From Lamellibrachia columna (Eukaryota; Annelida; Polychaeta; Sabellida; Siboglinidae): a stretch of DNA of 64,000 nucleotides. Positions 21,360 to 38,332 of the stretch are shown here, in pieces. The DNA lies in contig OY759267.1 in NCBI GenBank assembly GCA_963662155.1, positions 37,958,778-38,022,777 of the forward strand, read 5' to 3'. The translations under genes were made by a program, and so were the position numbers. Position 1 is the first letter of the stretch. Each line of letters starts with the position of its first letter. The notes beneath the pieces were generated by a model. That model was not told the DNA's origin. It saw only the letters and a list, made by a program, of their open reading frames with translations, and made no database searches.

Positions 21360-22190
21360 CTACCATTTTGCAACACAGGAACAGGTAAAACACCAAGGAT
21401 AGCACCGGTGTCCTCCCACGATGTCGTAAAGGATACAGCGATTTTGGTCTGATGATTTATTCTTCAATTTTGTGACATCTTCTTTCAGCTTTGTCACAGT
21501 TTGGACAAAGTTGAGACCACATCTGATACCTCTGGTTAACAAAACTTGCTTTTTGTGAGGAGTGGCAATGTCCACCAACGATTGAACAACTCTTGCATAA
21601 GATGTAGGTCTGTTAATGCATGGCTTTCCTTATGGACAAGTGTTTTCTAAAGTATGTGGCTCTACTTGTGGCTGGTGGTGTTGAAGGAATCAATGGCTCT
21701 GCACCCGTCTGTATGCCTACTTCTTCCTCAACAGCAACATGGTCATTGTGATCATTGGGCCTAATAAGTGCCCTCTTCCTTTCCCTGTCTCGATTTCTTC
21801 CTGCTTGCACCATTTGCCTTGATTTCCTCTTGCAACACTCAGCCACCTTAGTCCTGATATACTGCTTCTTTTCTTCTGCTGACAGATCTTTGAAATGCTT
21901 GTTTGGTGGCTTATTCTGCTGCATCTGCTTTTCCTCGGTTGTGTGATCACCTTTGCATGCTCGTTGTTTGGATCCCCTCTGCCTGTTATTCTTGGCGATC
22001 TTCTTGGCTCGCCACTTTTCCTTCTCTGTGTTAGACAGCGCTACAACTGGAACATAGCTTCTCCACTTACGGGTGTGGTCTTTGTCGGTGTACGCCGTGT
22101 ACTGGATCCTTGGCCTTCAGAGTTTGCAAGTATCGCGTTGTTCTACATGGCGTGGTGTCAATTGTGGAACTTGAAGCTGAATTTAACTTT
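21360..22190 (-). pseudogene. Degraded basic, Lys/Arg-rich reading frame
   Basis: Minus strand. From 22,190 the frame reads YLQTLKAKDPVHGVH, shifts frame, then DHTRKWRSYVP and a very basic run (KEKWRAKKIAKNNRQRG). It continues KHFKDLSAEEKKQYIRTKVA, RKSRQMVQAGRNRDRERKRA and, lower, QTVTKLKEDVTKLKN (coiled coil?). The start resembles the Arg/Lys-rich N-termini of uncharacterised, transposon-associated invertebrate proteins. No catalytic domain seen. At least one frameshift. Confidence 0.45.
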
Positions 22191-22199
22191 GAGTTAACT

Positions 22200-23500
22200 C
22201 ATCATGCTCTTCACTGTTAATTGAGAACATGTTTAATCCGGTATTAATAAAGTATATCCATGTTCAGCATTTAATGTATAAAAAAACTTATATTTAATAA
22301 AAACTTGTATTTAAAAAATTTCTGCAGTTCATTTAAAATGAAAACAAATTCTAAAAAAAATAAAACTTGTATCTTTGTGAAAATGTTGATAAATAATGTT
22401 GAATGGCTCCTAGGTATCAAATTAAACCAAATATGAGCATGCAGAGGGTGCAGTAAAACTATACGTTCAGGACATTACCAACAAAACTCTAATATAATTT
22501 TACAGATAATCCAAGAGCCACACTGTTCCTTAAATGATTTTTAGCCAGTCTATGCATGCATAGTTAGACATCTATGTCCAGGAATCCTGCACCCTAGCCA
22601 CCAATCTCATCATATTTAGCTGTTCAGGAAAGGACACATTTTTACGGAATTTGTTCTTACTGAAGTAAATGTTAGGCCAGACAATAGAGCTCAGGTTGCT
22701 GGAGGCTGAACATTATAACAATTTATCCCGATACATGTAGCAATATTTTAATGCATAATGTGTCACCATTCCTGCCTTTTAAATCAGTTAGAAGTGGAAA
22801 TGTTCAGGAAAGGACATTACTGTTATTTTTACGGAACGTCATGCATTCCATTCATATAAACATAAAACAAAAAATATTTGGTCAATCTTCACCAAACTTG
22901 GGATATGCATTTCTGAAGGTATATAGAAGTACTGCTTAATTTCACTTGCTTCCCATAACATTTTGCTGTTAATTCTCATGTGGTTTAATTTCATAAAAAT
23001 GCAAATGAGATGAGAAACTTGTGAATGTTCACGTAGATAAGTCACCATAATAGCAAATTCTCTGAAATTTTCGGTGAAGGTTGCTTTGTCAATACTTACC
23101 TAAGAGATACAAAGAAACAACACTAAACCATACTGGTCTAAGTATTTGGAGCAAGTTAGGCATAACGGTCATTTTGCAACCTTTCCCGTGAAATCACCCT
23201 GAAGTGAAAATCGAAATGCTGAAAAATCACATTTTTCTTCCTTGGTGAAATTTCGTAACTTTGTCATGTGATCAGCGAGAGGATGGAGGCCCATGATCAG
23301 CATTGACTCACACAGTGTTTACCATTTAGGACATACACTATTTTGATCTTTACCAAATCTAACGACTAAAGTCAATTCTTTCGCTGATATGAAAAAAAAT
23401 ATGCATTTTTTTATTAAACAGACTGCGCACAATACCGAAACTAGTCACACACTACACATCTGAATATAAGTTAACCGGATTCGCGATGGGCTGAACCATT
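22200..23500. other. No gene recognised
   Basis: AT-rich. Contains two isolated TTCAGGAAAGGACA motifs related to the 20.4-21.3-kb repeat. Confidence 0.5.
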
Positions 23501-23651
23501 TGAGGAAGCAGCTTTAATTAGTTAGTTATGTTGTTGATCTTAGATAACCAAATTGCAACAGAACATTCCAAGCAAACGATGTATTCATACTATAGACCTG
23601 TAGAGCGAAACAATTGGAATGTCTCCGTGATACAAAACAAACTAACCCCTT

Positions 23652-23695
23652 CGCCTGTTTCAACTAACAAGATATATGATAATGTGAAACAGGCG
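23652..23695. other. Perfect 11-bp hairpin
   Basis: CGCCTGTTTCA at 23,652-23,662 and its exact reverse complement TGAAACAGGCG at 23,685-23,695, with a 22-nt AT-rich loop. It lies just left of family Y copy 1; absent from copy 2. Confidence 0.75.
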
Positions 23696-23734
23696 AGAGG
23701 TATTCATATTTCCGATATTAGAAATACACATTCG

Positions 23735-24590
23735 CTTAGTAGTGTTGAGTACGGCAGAGATAGGTACGTTTAACGCCTGCATGTAAATTTTTATAAATAA
23801 TAAGAGTTTAAAAAAAATTTGTTTTTATTATAATTTTTTTTTCAACTAACCCTGGTTTCCCTGTGCAAGAAACGACACAGTTTATATTGTTACATACATA
23901 TTTGCTCACTAATAAATATTTGTTTCTGACAACCACTTCAAGATGTCTACAGCTCTTTCTAAAGATAGTAATTAATCTCATCGTTTCATAGTTGTGTATC
24001 TTAGTGTGGCATGCAATGTTTAACGTCTGGTGCTAAGTTTATCTATTTCGTTTTGACCTGAGACATTGACCACTTAACACCAATGCATTATAATATATAT
24101 TTGCTTCTCACAACCACTTCAATATGTCTATAACACTTTCTAAAGATAACAATTAATCTGATCTTTTCATAGTTTCATATATTAATGTGGCATTCAATGT
24201 CTGACGTCTTGTGCGAAGTTTATCTATTTCGTTTTGACCTCAGACATTAACCCCTTAACACCAATGCATTATAATATAAAGCATGCCTACGTTTGTTAAT
24301 AGCTTCAGGTTCAACACGACGAACCCACCTATACAAGATGCCCGATATAAATCAACAGTTAGCTCTCTACATGTGGGGGTCGTGGTCTAAATTATCAATC
24401 AGCACTCGGTGAAAAACAAGGTGTACACCAGCAAGGATGGGCGCTATACGTTTATCATTACATATTTTTTCAAATTTAAATGCTATTTACCCGAAAACAA
24501 CTTGCAATGAACCATTGAGTTGTTCATAATAGAATATTGCAAATGATTGTTTTGCAGTACTATTCCGCTTTACAGTGAATTGAATTGTAC
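23735..24590 (+). repeat. Interspersed family Y, copy 1
   Basis: Matches 28,885-29,570 in the same orientation along its length (GGTACGTTTAACG, CCCTGTGCAAGAAACGAC, CACTTAACACCAATGC, GCTCTCTACATGTGGGGG). Its left part also matches the inverted repeats of the 37-55-kb element. It holds its own tandem duplication: about 23,905-24,090 is repeated at 24,100-24,283. Confidence 0.85.
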
Positions 24591-24675
24591 ATAAATGTCG
24601 TGATGGTAAACATGTGCACGTTGCAAACTACGTATTTGATATACGCTCTCACGCAGATATCTGTAAATAGCACAC

Positions 24676-26211
<1,536 letters not shown>

Positions 26212-26319
26212 ACTAAACTCAACTTACATAAAATTCGAACCATTTTGGTACATTACATAAATACAGTATGTAAGAAAAAAATTTCGATGTAAATCTGTAG
26301 AACACATATAAAAACATTA

Positions 26320-28300
26320 CTTTATGATGTCACGTATGTTACAACCAGTAATGTAATAATCGACCGGTAATGTAATAAATCGACCGGTAATGTAACAATC
26401 TACCGATAATGTAATAACTCGACTGGTAATGTAATAAAAACGATGAATATGATTATGATGACGATGATGATGAAGATGATAAATGGTAACGATGATGATG
26501 AATTGGAGGAACAAATGAAGATAATTAAGGGCTCATCTTAGTGCTGATGATTATGAGGATGATAATTATTACGATGATGAAGACAACTACGTCATCCTCA
26601 CCAGCCTCATCGTCCTGCTCCTCCTCCTCCTCAAGGGGTGATTTATAAAAAAGATAATAAGATCGTCACGATAACTTAATGGATCATCTCAAAACATTAA
26701 TGGGTCTTGTAGTAAAATAAATTAGTCTTCTAGAAAAGTAAAGGATGATTTAAAAAAGTGCAAGGTATCAATTATAAACTGATGTAGCTGATTGTCTGTA
26801 ATGGGGCTTCTCGAAAAAGCTATGGGATCATAAAACATGCAAGCGGTCATTAATAATACACTAGCTGATCGTCTCAATAAATTAAGGGATCATCTTAGAA
26901 CATTAAAAGGTCACCTCATACAATAAAGGGTATTCTAAACAAAATTAAGGATCATTTAAAAAACGAAAATATTCATTAAAAAAGAACTAGCTGTTCGTCT
27001 CAATAAATTAAAAAAATCATCTTAAAACATTAAAGGGTCATCTCATAAAATAAAGGGGTATTCTCAAACAAGTTAAAGAATAAAAAATAGAAGTGTAGAT
27101 TAAAAAGAACTGGCTGATCGTCTCAACTCATTCAGGGATCATCTCAAAACATTAAGTGGTCTTCCCATAAAATAAAAGGGTCTTCTCAAAAAAGTTAAGG
27201 TGTTATTTCACAGTAGATTTCATAAAAAGGGGTCTACTCAGAAAGGTTAATGGATCTTTTTAAAAATTGACGTGTTGATTAAAAAGAACTGGCTGATCGT
27301 CTCAAAACATCAAGGGGTCATCTCATAAAATAAAGGGTTTTCTCAAAAAAAGCTAAGGGGTCTTTTCAGAAATGGTAATATTCATTAAAAAGAACAAGTG
27401 CCATTTGTTGGAAGTGTGAAAAACTAGTAGCAGGAACTCGCTACGTTGGTTTATCGACAACAATGTCGCGGCCCATGAAATACGGTGTTCAACAAGCTTT
27501 TCCAAATAAACCACTGGCATGATAGTGTTCATTGTAGTTGCAAATTGTTAGTTTGTATTCATTATTTTAGGTGCACAACCCCAACAATTGTCTTTTGTTT
27601 CCATTTAAGGAATAATCGAGCAAAATATAAAATTAAGGGGTGCATTTAAAATTTACGACATTAAGAGGTAATCCCCAAACTTAATCTTTAAATTAAAAAG
27701 TGATCACCACAAAACGTAACATAAGAGGCTGATATTTAGATGACCCTCTTATTACATTTTTTAGATGACTTACATTTTAAAAATGTATTCCTTAATTTAT
27801 TTAAAAAATCCGTTTAGTTTATTTGAGATAACCCCTTACATTTTCAATGTGACCGCATCATTTTGGTGACCCGTTAAATTTGTGTTTGTTATGAATCCTT
27901 ACATGTTTAGGTTTCCCTTAATTATATGAAGTGTCCGCTTGGTATGTGTTTAGGTTTCCCTTAATTATATGAAGTGTCCGCTTGTGATGACCCCATTGCT
28001 TTATGAAATGATCTCTTAATTTATTGAGACGACCAGCTGGTTCATTTGTATGATTAATTGTAATATGATCCCTTAACTATTTTGATAAGACACCCTTAAT
28101 TTTTTAGATGATCCCTTAATTTGTTGAGACGGTCAGCTAGTTAATTTGTTATTGACTTCTTACATATTTTGTGAGATCCTTTAACTTTTTTGAAGACGTA
28201 TTCATTTTTTGAGATGACCCCTTAATTTATTTAGCTTTTTCGAGACGACCACTTGATTTGACTTGATTTGACCTACTAATTTAGTTTAATTTTAGTTAGG
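26320..28300. repeat. CCCTTAAT-rich degenerate repeat, two arms
   Basis: Left arm (26,320-27,400) is in minus orientation: TAATGTAATAAATCGACCGG units, a GATGAT trinucleotide zone, then about 30-bp units such as AAGGGATCATCT. Right arm (27,605-28,300) has the same units in plus orientation (AGATGACCCCTTAATT, GAGACGATCAGCTAGTT). The centre (27,400-27,600) is non-repetitive. See 58,895-60,890 for the other copy. Confidence 0.8.
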
Positions 28301-28884
28301 TGACTCCTCGATAGCAACTATGAAAGTCTTACAGGAGTCTATGTTCTACCTCTGAACTACGAATATGTACAGATATGCATCGAATATAAAAATAGATGTA
28401 GACCCTATGCATAATAGGTGGGGGCTTTCTCAAAATGAACGTAATTTTAGGGTGTGTACAGGCTTGCGTTATGAAGCGTTAAAGGGGGCGGGGATCTTTA
28501 AATGTAACAAAAATAGCGTGACGTACTTTATGGATATCCCGACGATTTCATAATAAATGTGTTAATTTGCTTGTTAACTTAATTCTCCGTCACGATTAAT
28601 TCCCTTGACAAGGAGTGGTTGGCTCTGGAATGTTTTCCAGCACAACTTCTTCATAGGGCCACTAAGGGCTGAAGCTGTATCACAACCCATTAGTGCATGG
28701 AAGCTGAGCAGGTTATCCCTCATAGTTTGTGTGTCTCAATATGTCTCATGGATTGGGTAACATTTCCGTTTATTTGACGTTTCAGAGATTATGCATACGT
28801 CAGCTGTTTTTGTTTTGCGCATGAAGCGTATAATGAAGCAGCAAGACATCTATATCTCTGTAGATGACCAGCATACTTTCGTTT

Positions 28885-29570
28885 CCTCTGTTGAATATGG
28901 CAGAAATAGGTACGTTTAACGTCTGCATGTAAATTGTTATAAATAACACGAGTTTCAAATATTTAAGTTTTTATTATAAAACATGTTTAAACAAACCCTG
29001 GATTCCCTGTGCAAGAAACGACGCAGTTTATATTGTTACATAAATATGTTGCTCGCTAATAAATGTTTGCTTCTGATAACCACTTCAAGATGTCTATAAC
29101 ACTTTCTAAAGATAGAAATTAATCTCATCTTTTCATAGTTTAAAAAATTAATGCGGCATTCAATGTCTGACGTCTTGTGCGAAGTTTATCTATTTCGTTT
29201 TGACCTGAGACATTAACCCCTTAACACCAATGCATTATAATATAAAGCATTCCTACGTTTAGTAATAGCTTAAGGTTCAACACGACGAACCTACGTAAAC
29301 AAGATGTCTGACATACATCAACAGTTAGCTCTCTACATGTGGGGGTCGTCGTCTAAGTTATCAATCAGCACTCGGAGAAAAACAAGGTGCGTACCAGCAA
29401 GGATGGGCGCAATATATTTATCATTACAAATATGTAAATGCTATTTAAACGAAAACTACTTGCAATGAAATATTGAGTTGTTCATAAAATATTGCAAATG
29501 CTTTGTAATACGATTCCGCTTTACGATGAATTGAATAGTACATAAATGTCACGATGATTCTCCTAAAGAT
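28885..29570 (+). repeat. Interspersed family Y, copy 2
   Basis: Direct copy of 23,735-24,590 without the internal duplication; roughly 85-90% identical by eye. Ends share ATGGGCGC and TTTATCATTACA. Confidence 0.85.
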
Positions 29571-30160
29571 TTTTCCGCCAAGATGTGGCAAAAAATCTAG
29601 TAACAAATCTTGAGCGTGCTAAACGTCTGCTTCTTCTGAGCATTGCGCGAGCGTCTGTGTGTGGGGGGGATGAGGTAAAAATGATACGATCTACGATGTC
29701 AGAGAGACAGCGTGGCAGTTCAGTATTAGTCATAAGTGATTACCAGTTCATTTGTCATATAGGATTGGCTATGGTTCTGATTGTGCGTTCGTAGATGGCT
29801 TCCATAAAACTGCCTTACCTTGAAGTCTTCCAATCATATTTATGTAATTGTACGTTCCAGAAGACATTGGATCTGACGAGAGATCAATATGTTTTTACCA
29901 TAACTGTTTCAGAATAATTGGACATACATAGTTATCCTGATTTTAAATTAACCGCTACAACATGCATAATGAAGTATTTGTTAATTTATAAATGTTTCCA
30001 AGTTATCAAGCGCTGTCCCCAGTAGAAATTTTAATGACTAGAAGTGCTGTCACCTGGTGTCCTGTTGAAAAACTGGACACCCGTTTTAGTGATTGCGTCT
30101 GCCATATGTTCTCAAGCATGTTTCTCGACACAACGTGTCAGCTCTGCATTTCGACCACTC
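29570..30160. other. No gene recognised
   Basis: Short open frames only; no family motif or repeat seen. Confidence 0.5.
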
Positions 30161-30176
30161 TCTTCATCAATCCAAT

Positions 30177-30492
30177 CTGGCGGCATGTTGGCGGGTGTGT
30201 CGAAGTCTGGCGGCATGTCGGCGGGTGGGTCGAGTCTGGCGGCATGTCGGCGGGTGGGTCGAAGTCTGGCGGCATGTCGGCGGGTGGGTCGAAGTCTGGC
30301 GGCATGTCGGCGGGTGGGTCGAGTCTGCGGCATGTCGGCGGGTGGGTCGAAGTCTGGCGGCATGTCGGCGGGTGGGTCGAAGTCTGGCGGCATGTCGGCG
30401 GGTGGGTCGAAGTCTGGCGGCATGTCGGCGGGTGGGTCGAAGTCTGGTGGCATGTCGGCGGGTGGGTCGAAGTCTGAACACACATACACACA

Positions 30493-30536
<44 letters not shown>

Positions 30537-30540
30537 CACA
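30177..30540. repeat. 30-bp minisatellite followed by (CGCA)n
   Basis: Ten units of GGCATGTCGGCGGGTGGGTC plus GAAGTCTGGC, period 30 with two units 1-2 bp shorter, to 30,476. Then (CACG)n to about 30,540. The long frames on both strands (ADMPPDFDP, GGMSAGGSKS) come from the repeat. Confidence 0.95.
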
Positions 30541-31291
30541 TCCTCGGCAGCGCGGCAAAACAAAAAGGGTTAAGCAATGTCCAATGCTACCGAAGATAAT
30601 CGATTTTAAACAGGTAGGTTTCAGTTTACGGCAAAATGTTATTATATTTCCTATGTACTTAAGGCTAACAGGGAATGAGTTCCGCAGAGTCGGTGCAGCA
30701 ATGGTTCTGGTATCGTAAATAATCAAGAGAACGAACAGATGTCTACACATGGGAGCCTGTATTTCGCTCGCCGTCATCTGTAGATGAGCAACACAAAATG
30801 TATGATGCCCAAGGCTTTACACCAGGCCAGGCAGGTCATTCATTAGGCCAGACGACCCGCGTGTGCCAGCTCAATATCCAACGTTTCGACGTCACCGCAT
30901 ATATAATAATGATTGAGCTAATACAAAAAAATATATTGATCACAGAGTTTATTGTATTTATAGTTATAATCTTTAGCATTCGTTGATTACTGAACATTCT
31001 TTTTGTTTCGACAAAATTGCCCCATCGATAGTGAAGGTCATCATCGAGCATTTCGTTAATTTTCATGTGGCGGTGTTCCAAAATACCATTCAAATTCCTT
31101 CATTATAATTGTTATTTATTATTATTAATTGTGTACAATTTAGTATTTTAATAACAACGCTTAGCAAAATGTTGAATATAATATTTAAGACCCAAGTCTA
31201 AAGCACGTCAAGAGTTGATAAAAAACACTGGTGAATATAATACCGGTTTTGTTGTGAACCAACTGCCCTGTTGTAAATCTTGTTATACACT

Positions 31292-33540
<2,249 letters not shown>

Positions 33541-34300
33541 ATTAACTGTCTCTTCGACCAGGGGCGACACCGGGAAACTCCCCAACATAAATGTTTTGTG
33601 TAAATTAATTGATATCACCTAACGACAATTAATTGTGTATGATCTGCGTTGATTACTCGGCTTGCTCTGACGTCATTCCGGTGGTCTTTGTTAGAGTCCC
33701 TTTTGTTTAATTCTTGCTTACAAACAATTAATGACACACATTTATTTTGTAGGAGTAGTGGTGTTTTGAAATCTTGCCAGGTAATTACAAATTTAGCGTA
33801 TTTCTAATGTCATTTTTATAAAAGGAACGCTTACGGTAGCAAATACGATTTACCATAATGTTGCATTTTGTATTAACTGCAGTAAACCATTTGCACTTAA
33901 TTAAGAACTTGTACGCAAGTAAAACATTTTCATTTTACACTAACAAACAAAAATGAAAAGGAATAAAATCGACACACCTATCCCGAAAAAAGAATTGACA
34001 CAGGATTGTTAGAGTTGTTCATTTGTTGAAATATTGAATCACGAACTCCGATTTCATACAATAGAAATACGTCAAAGAAATACGTCACCGATGCATTTCT
34101 GTAGACCGAGTCTACCGAAGAACAATTGCTAAATCTTCCATGCTTACTTTCTACAGCTCAACAACAAACTGGATTAAAACCACATGTTGTCGGTGTATGA
34201 ATATTAACTCTCCATGTGTATACGCACAAATACCGGCGCCGCTTGTTGACGTCCAATGATCCAGGTGGTTTGGTACAGGTTGGTGTGTTGTAAACTATTT
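33541..34300. other. No feature seen
   Basis: 3' flank of the collagen C4-like gene; AT-rich, no motif recognised. Confidence 0.5.
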
Positions 34301-34495
34301 AAACCATTATTTAAAAAGTCCTGGTGACAGATTCCAGGGTTACTTTATCGTCATATACCCTGAATGCTTCCCAGAGAAATGGCGTTGGAGTGGACATGTC
34401 TGCCAGGGGTGAAATGTAAAGTGCTTTGAACAGTCCCAGGGACTGGATACCGCGCTACATAAGAAGGTACTTTACCTTTACCTTAATTTTTCCCC
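34300..34495 (+). repeat. SINE-like 3' part
   Basis: Contains GTAAAGTGCTTTGAACAG, then GGATACCGCGCTACATAAG, the typical order of a conserved 3' region of many animal SINEs (AAAGCGCTTTG...AGCGCTATATAA). No tRNA-like head recognised. Confidence 0.5.
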
Positions 34496-34903
34496 ATGGT
34501 AACGTGCAACATCAGGGCATATATTTTCATTTACTTTTCTAAATGTCATTGTGTACTGCTATTTTTTTACTGTTGAACAAATGCAACATAAACATTATTA
34601 TGCCTTATTATGAATATGTGGTGCTTTTCATAGGAATGTTTCGATGGCGCACGTTCTTGAATAAAAATAAAAATTTACAAGGCCAATAGTGGCATTAAAC
34701 TTCTTAAAGGCGTAACCTAAAAAATGTCGTTTCTGTCATCAGAAACATGTAAAACCGAGCTCATACAAATCCAGTAATAACTTTGTACTGTCTTTAACAA
34801 ATACTTTTTTATCGTTACTTCCAAGTAAAATAATGATATACGTTAACATCCAAGCTGAGAACGTAATTAAAAATAATACATACACAATGCATTTTAGGGT
34901 ATA

Positions 34904-35230
34904 TCAATAAATATTGTTATGATTAGTGAATGTTAGCTGAATGTTATTGAAAGTGACTGTGTGACGTCGATATGTATGGCATTTCATATCAATTCGCCTG
35001 AGAGATTTGGTACAATAGTTGCACTTGTATGTACACATTGAGCATTTTCGTTCGAAATTGAAGACACAGGGAAGCCTTGAAGAAACTGTCCTCCAGACAG
35101 GATATATTTTTAATATCACGTAAAGGATTTTTGTGACCATGCCTTGTGATGCCATCGGGGCCTGTGTCACAGGCCAGAAGAAGCCCCGTACCATAAGTGG
35201 ACGCATATTTTTAACATTGCACAAAGACAA
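34904..35230 (-). pseudogene. Open frame with finger-like Cys/His run
   Basis: 108 codons, minus strand. Near the C-terminus it reads CTYKCNYCTKSLRRIDMKCH and then a TYRRH end, compatible with a C-x2-C-x11-H-x4-H zinc finger. No other support; could be chance or a repeat-derived finger. Confidence 0.3.
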
Positions 35231-36129
35231 TATATAGAATAGTGGTATTCAAACAACACAACGTATTCAAACAACACAATAGAGTAGGTGTACATGTTAA
35301 ACACTCATTGTTGCGCTTGATAATTATATGCTTTCGCAAGTTGAACAAATCCCTGTGAACCTTCATCTACCCTTCCCTTGAGCAGGCTACAATAGCCGGT
35401 CACTCCGATGTCGTGTGTATGTAGAAAAGTGAGTCGATGAACCGCTGTATCGTACAGCGATGGGACTACTCACAGCTAAACCTATAAACTGGCAATACGA
35501 GGCCACATGTGTACACAGACAAGCAAACATACAGACAGTCAGACAAACATACAGATGTATTTATTTAGACCATACATGTAATAAGTTTGTCAAATTGAAA
35601 CAACATAAATATGAATAGAAACGTCAAGGAGACTCACATTAAGATACAAAATGTCGCTAACATGGGGCCACCTTTTCGCAATAAAACTAAAACTAACACA
35701 GCGTGACATAATGTGATTAATACTCATTTCAAATTAAAAAGAATTTTGTTCTCGTAATAAAACAAATAATAATTTAGATGTTTACACAGGATTCCAAGAA
35801 CGAATGCCTCACAAGTTTAAAAAAAGACAAATGTCACTATAAATACATGTAAAAAAATTTAATATAATATATTCAAGATTCACTTGGTTTTTCCCTTGTT
35901 TAATTGTTTTGTTTGTTGGCATGTATAACAATCGACATTTAGCATCGTAGTGCGAGATGATGATTTTTTTAGCATACATAATAAATCCATTGAGGAAATG
36001 AGGGCAATATTTGTCTGTGATATTTATTACATGAACAATATAACATCTTACGGTTTCTTAGCAAATTCCGTGTTTGCTCTTTCAATGTGAACATCTTCTG
36101 TTTCTGGTTTTATGACTGTGTACATCTGT
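35231..36129. other. No gene recognised
   Basis: At 35,486-35,520 a stretch (AACTGGCAATACGAG, then GTGTACACAG) resembles the inner end of the terminal repeat of the 51.8-54.0-kb element; possibly a remnant. Confidence 0.4.
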
Positions 36130-36600
36130 TTTTTTTTTTATTGTATGCTCTGCAGATACGTAGGAAGATTTCCATTATACTGTTTATAAATTTTTTTTAA
36201 TATATCTTCAACCTTTACTCTATTAAACCTTTGCAACAATGGTTCAGTGTGTGCTGTCTATGAACTGTTGTTACTCTTCTCGTTTGTGTAGTTTTGTAAC
36301 TTTTGCTGTATGATGATTACCCCAAGCAATTAAGTAATTGATATGGGGGAGCACGAGTGCATTATAAAGTGTTAACAAAACTGTTGTGGTAAACATGTTT
36401 CATTTGATTTATTATTCCAATTGTTCTTGAAAAATTATTAGCTATTTTATCAATATGGCTATTCCAGTTTAGGTGTCTATCTAACATTAATCCTAGAAAA
36501 TTAAGATGATCTACCCATTCTAGCGGTGTGTTATCTATTTTTAACTGCAATCTTGGAATTCTTTTTTTGTGGATGATACAGCCAAATTATGCATGTCCTT
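36130..36600 (-). mobile_element. LINE 3' part, jockey/CR1 group
   Basis: Minus strand. Reads LEWVDHLNFLGLMLDRHLNW, IDKIANNFSRTIGIIN, frameshift near 36,370, LYNALVLPHINYLIAWG, then RVKVEDILKKIYKQYNGNLP and stop. This is the thumb and C-terminal part of a LINE reverse transcriptase. Frame-shifted, RT core missing. Confidence 0.75.
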
Positions 36601-37403
36601 TTATAACGTTCTTCCTCTTCCAACTGCACGTAATCGGAGCCCCACTAACAGGTTTGAACGTGGTAATGCAGATGGGTGGCTCCTATGGGAGCAAATCATT
36701 TTACTTTTAATGGGAGCCTCCATGACCCGAATACTGACCTTTGTATTTGATGTTATTGTGCGGGTATACCGTGTTTGTACCCAAGTAGGTGTACTATGCC
36801 AAATTAGCATTACTAGCGTTACTGACGTATACGCCAACGCGTTTTTATTAATACTATAAGTCCTGGATATGCGTATACAATCATATGCTTGCATATAAGA
36901 CAATATGCATACATTTTTTTTCTTTTCGCGCATATGATATGTACGTGTTTATACGCAATGCTAATTATGCACAAAACTGTGCTATGTTGAGCCAAAATAA
37001 ATGCAATTATTTCTTTCTTTCTAATGGTTTGTTTACATCCCCCTTTTCGCCCACTGTCCGGTTAGTAAGCAGTTTTACTATCTATTAAATTGTCCCTTTG
37101 TGTTGGTGGCATCGTTACATTTTATGTATTATATGATTGCCTATTGACATTTTGTAATATTGCATTAATATATTATTCACAACTTAATTATGTGGCTGTA
37201 ATCTGTACTTTGTTATTGGCCAATGTCGCAGGTCAAGACGAAACAGATAAACTTCAGACATTGCATGCCACTCTAAGATATACAACTATGAAACGATGAA
37301 GTGCTTGTCAGAAGGCAATGTTTACTAGTGAGCAACACTATGTGTAACAATGTAAGCTACGTCGTTTCGTGTACAGGGAGAACATGGCTAGTTGAAACAC
37401 TTT

Positions 37404-38057
37404 TGTCACAGTTTTAAATTTGGCTGGATAATATGCGGCGAGCCAATGTCTTGCGTACGGCGTGCTCGGCGAGTGGTGTATTGCGTACTGCGTGCTCGGC
37501 GAGTGGTGTCTTGCGTGGCAGCTGGCAGTGCCTAGCGAGGGTGGACGGGGGCGGAAGTTAGCGTCTATGGCTCAGCGACTCTTTGTCGCTGGTGCGTCAC
37601 ATCCTCCAGCGTTCGCGAACCGTTGGGCGAGTAGGGATATTCCGAAAGGGACCATCTACGTTCTTAGATGTTATGTGCAACCTGGCTGTCACATGGCTGG
37701 AGTTCCTCTGCTGTTTCAACGTCCGTGACTATTTTATACTTCTACTATCACCAATTGCAGCCGTCGTCTCACAGCGGATTAACCAATCATGTTAGTGCAT
37801 ACAAGAACCCGTAGACCGTAGAAACAATTATAAACAATATCAATAGACAACTAGTTTTCCAAAGATACCAAACATGATAACAGTTCGTTGATCTGTTAAT
37901 CAGTTGGACACAAATAAATTTCCGATTTCTAGAATAGCCATCGGTCGCTATTCGGCGCCACTAGCACGACTCTTACTCACGAAAATTTCAATCGCTAGGT
38001 GACTAAAGTAAACAAGCTAATTTTATACAACTTCACACGAACTCCGATTTGTTACCT
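37404..38057 (-). repeat. 3' LTR with short VNTR
   Basis: Bounded by TGTCACAG at 37,404 (plus sense), the inverse of the LTR end. It holds about 2.5 of the 30-bp GC-rich units (37,440-37,510) that are expanded to about 13 in the solo LTR at 14.8-15.9 kb. It also shares the ACGCTAACTTCC and CACCTAGCGATTG blocks. Confidence 0.8.
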
Positions 38058-38332
38058 GGCTTTTAAGAATTAGCTTGTGAAACAAAAACATAATCCACAT
38101 TTAATATACACATACATATGAAACGAACACAACGCAACTATGCTGATGCAAGGCGATACAGCTACAACCCAAGTATAGCAAGAATGTCATTGAAACATTT
38201 GTGAATTTCTATTTCCTTCGATAGGGCTAGTCGCATTATAACAATCCCTTATCATGGACTGTCTAGTATCATGATGTATCTAACATGTAAATGTACGTTT
38301 ACATCTTGAATGAAAAGTCATCAGTCGAACTG

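Noticed and set aside
30112..30200. Possible start of a secreted protein before the minisatellite
   Set aside because: No hydrophobic signal core in frame and no family match.
30044..30777. Pro/Asp- or Gly/Ser-rich repeat proteins of 140-220 residues
   Set aside because: Open only because the 30-bp minisatellite lacks stops; indels of 1-2 bp between units move the frame, which selection on a protein would not tolerate.
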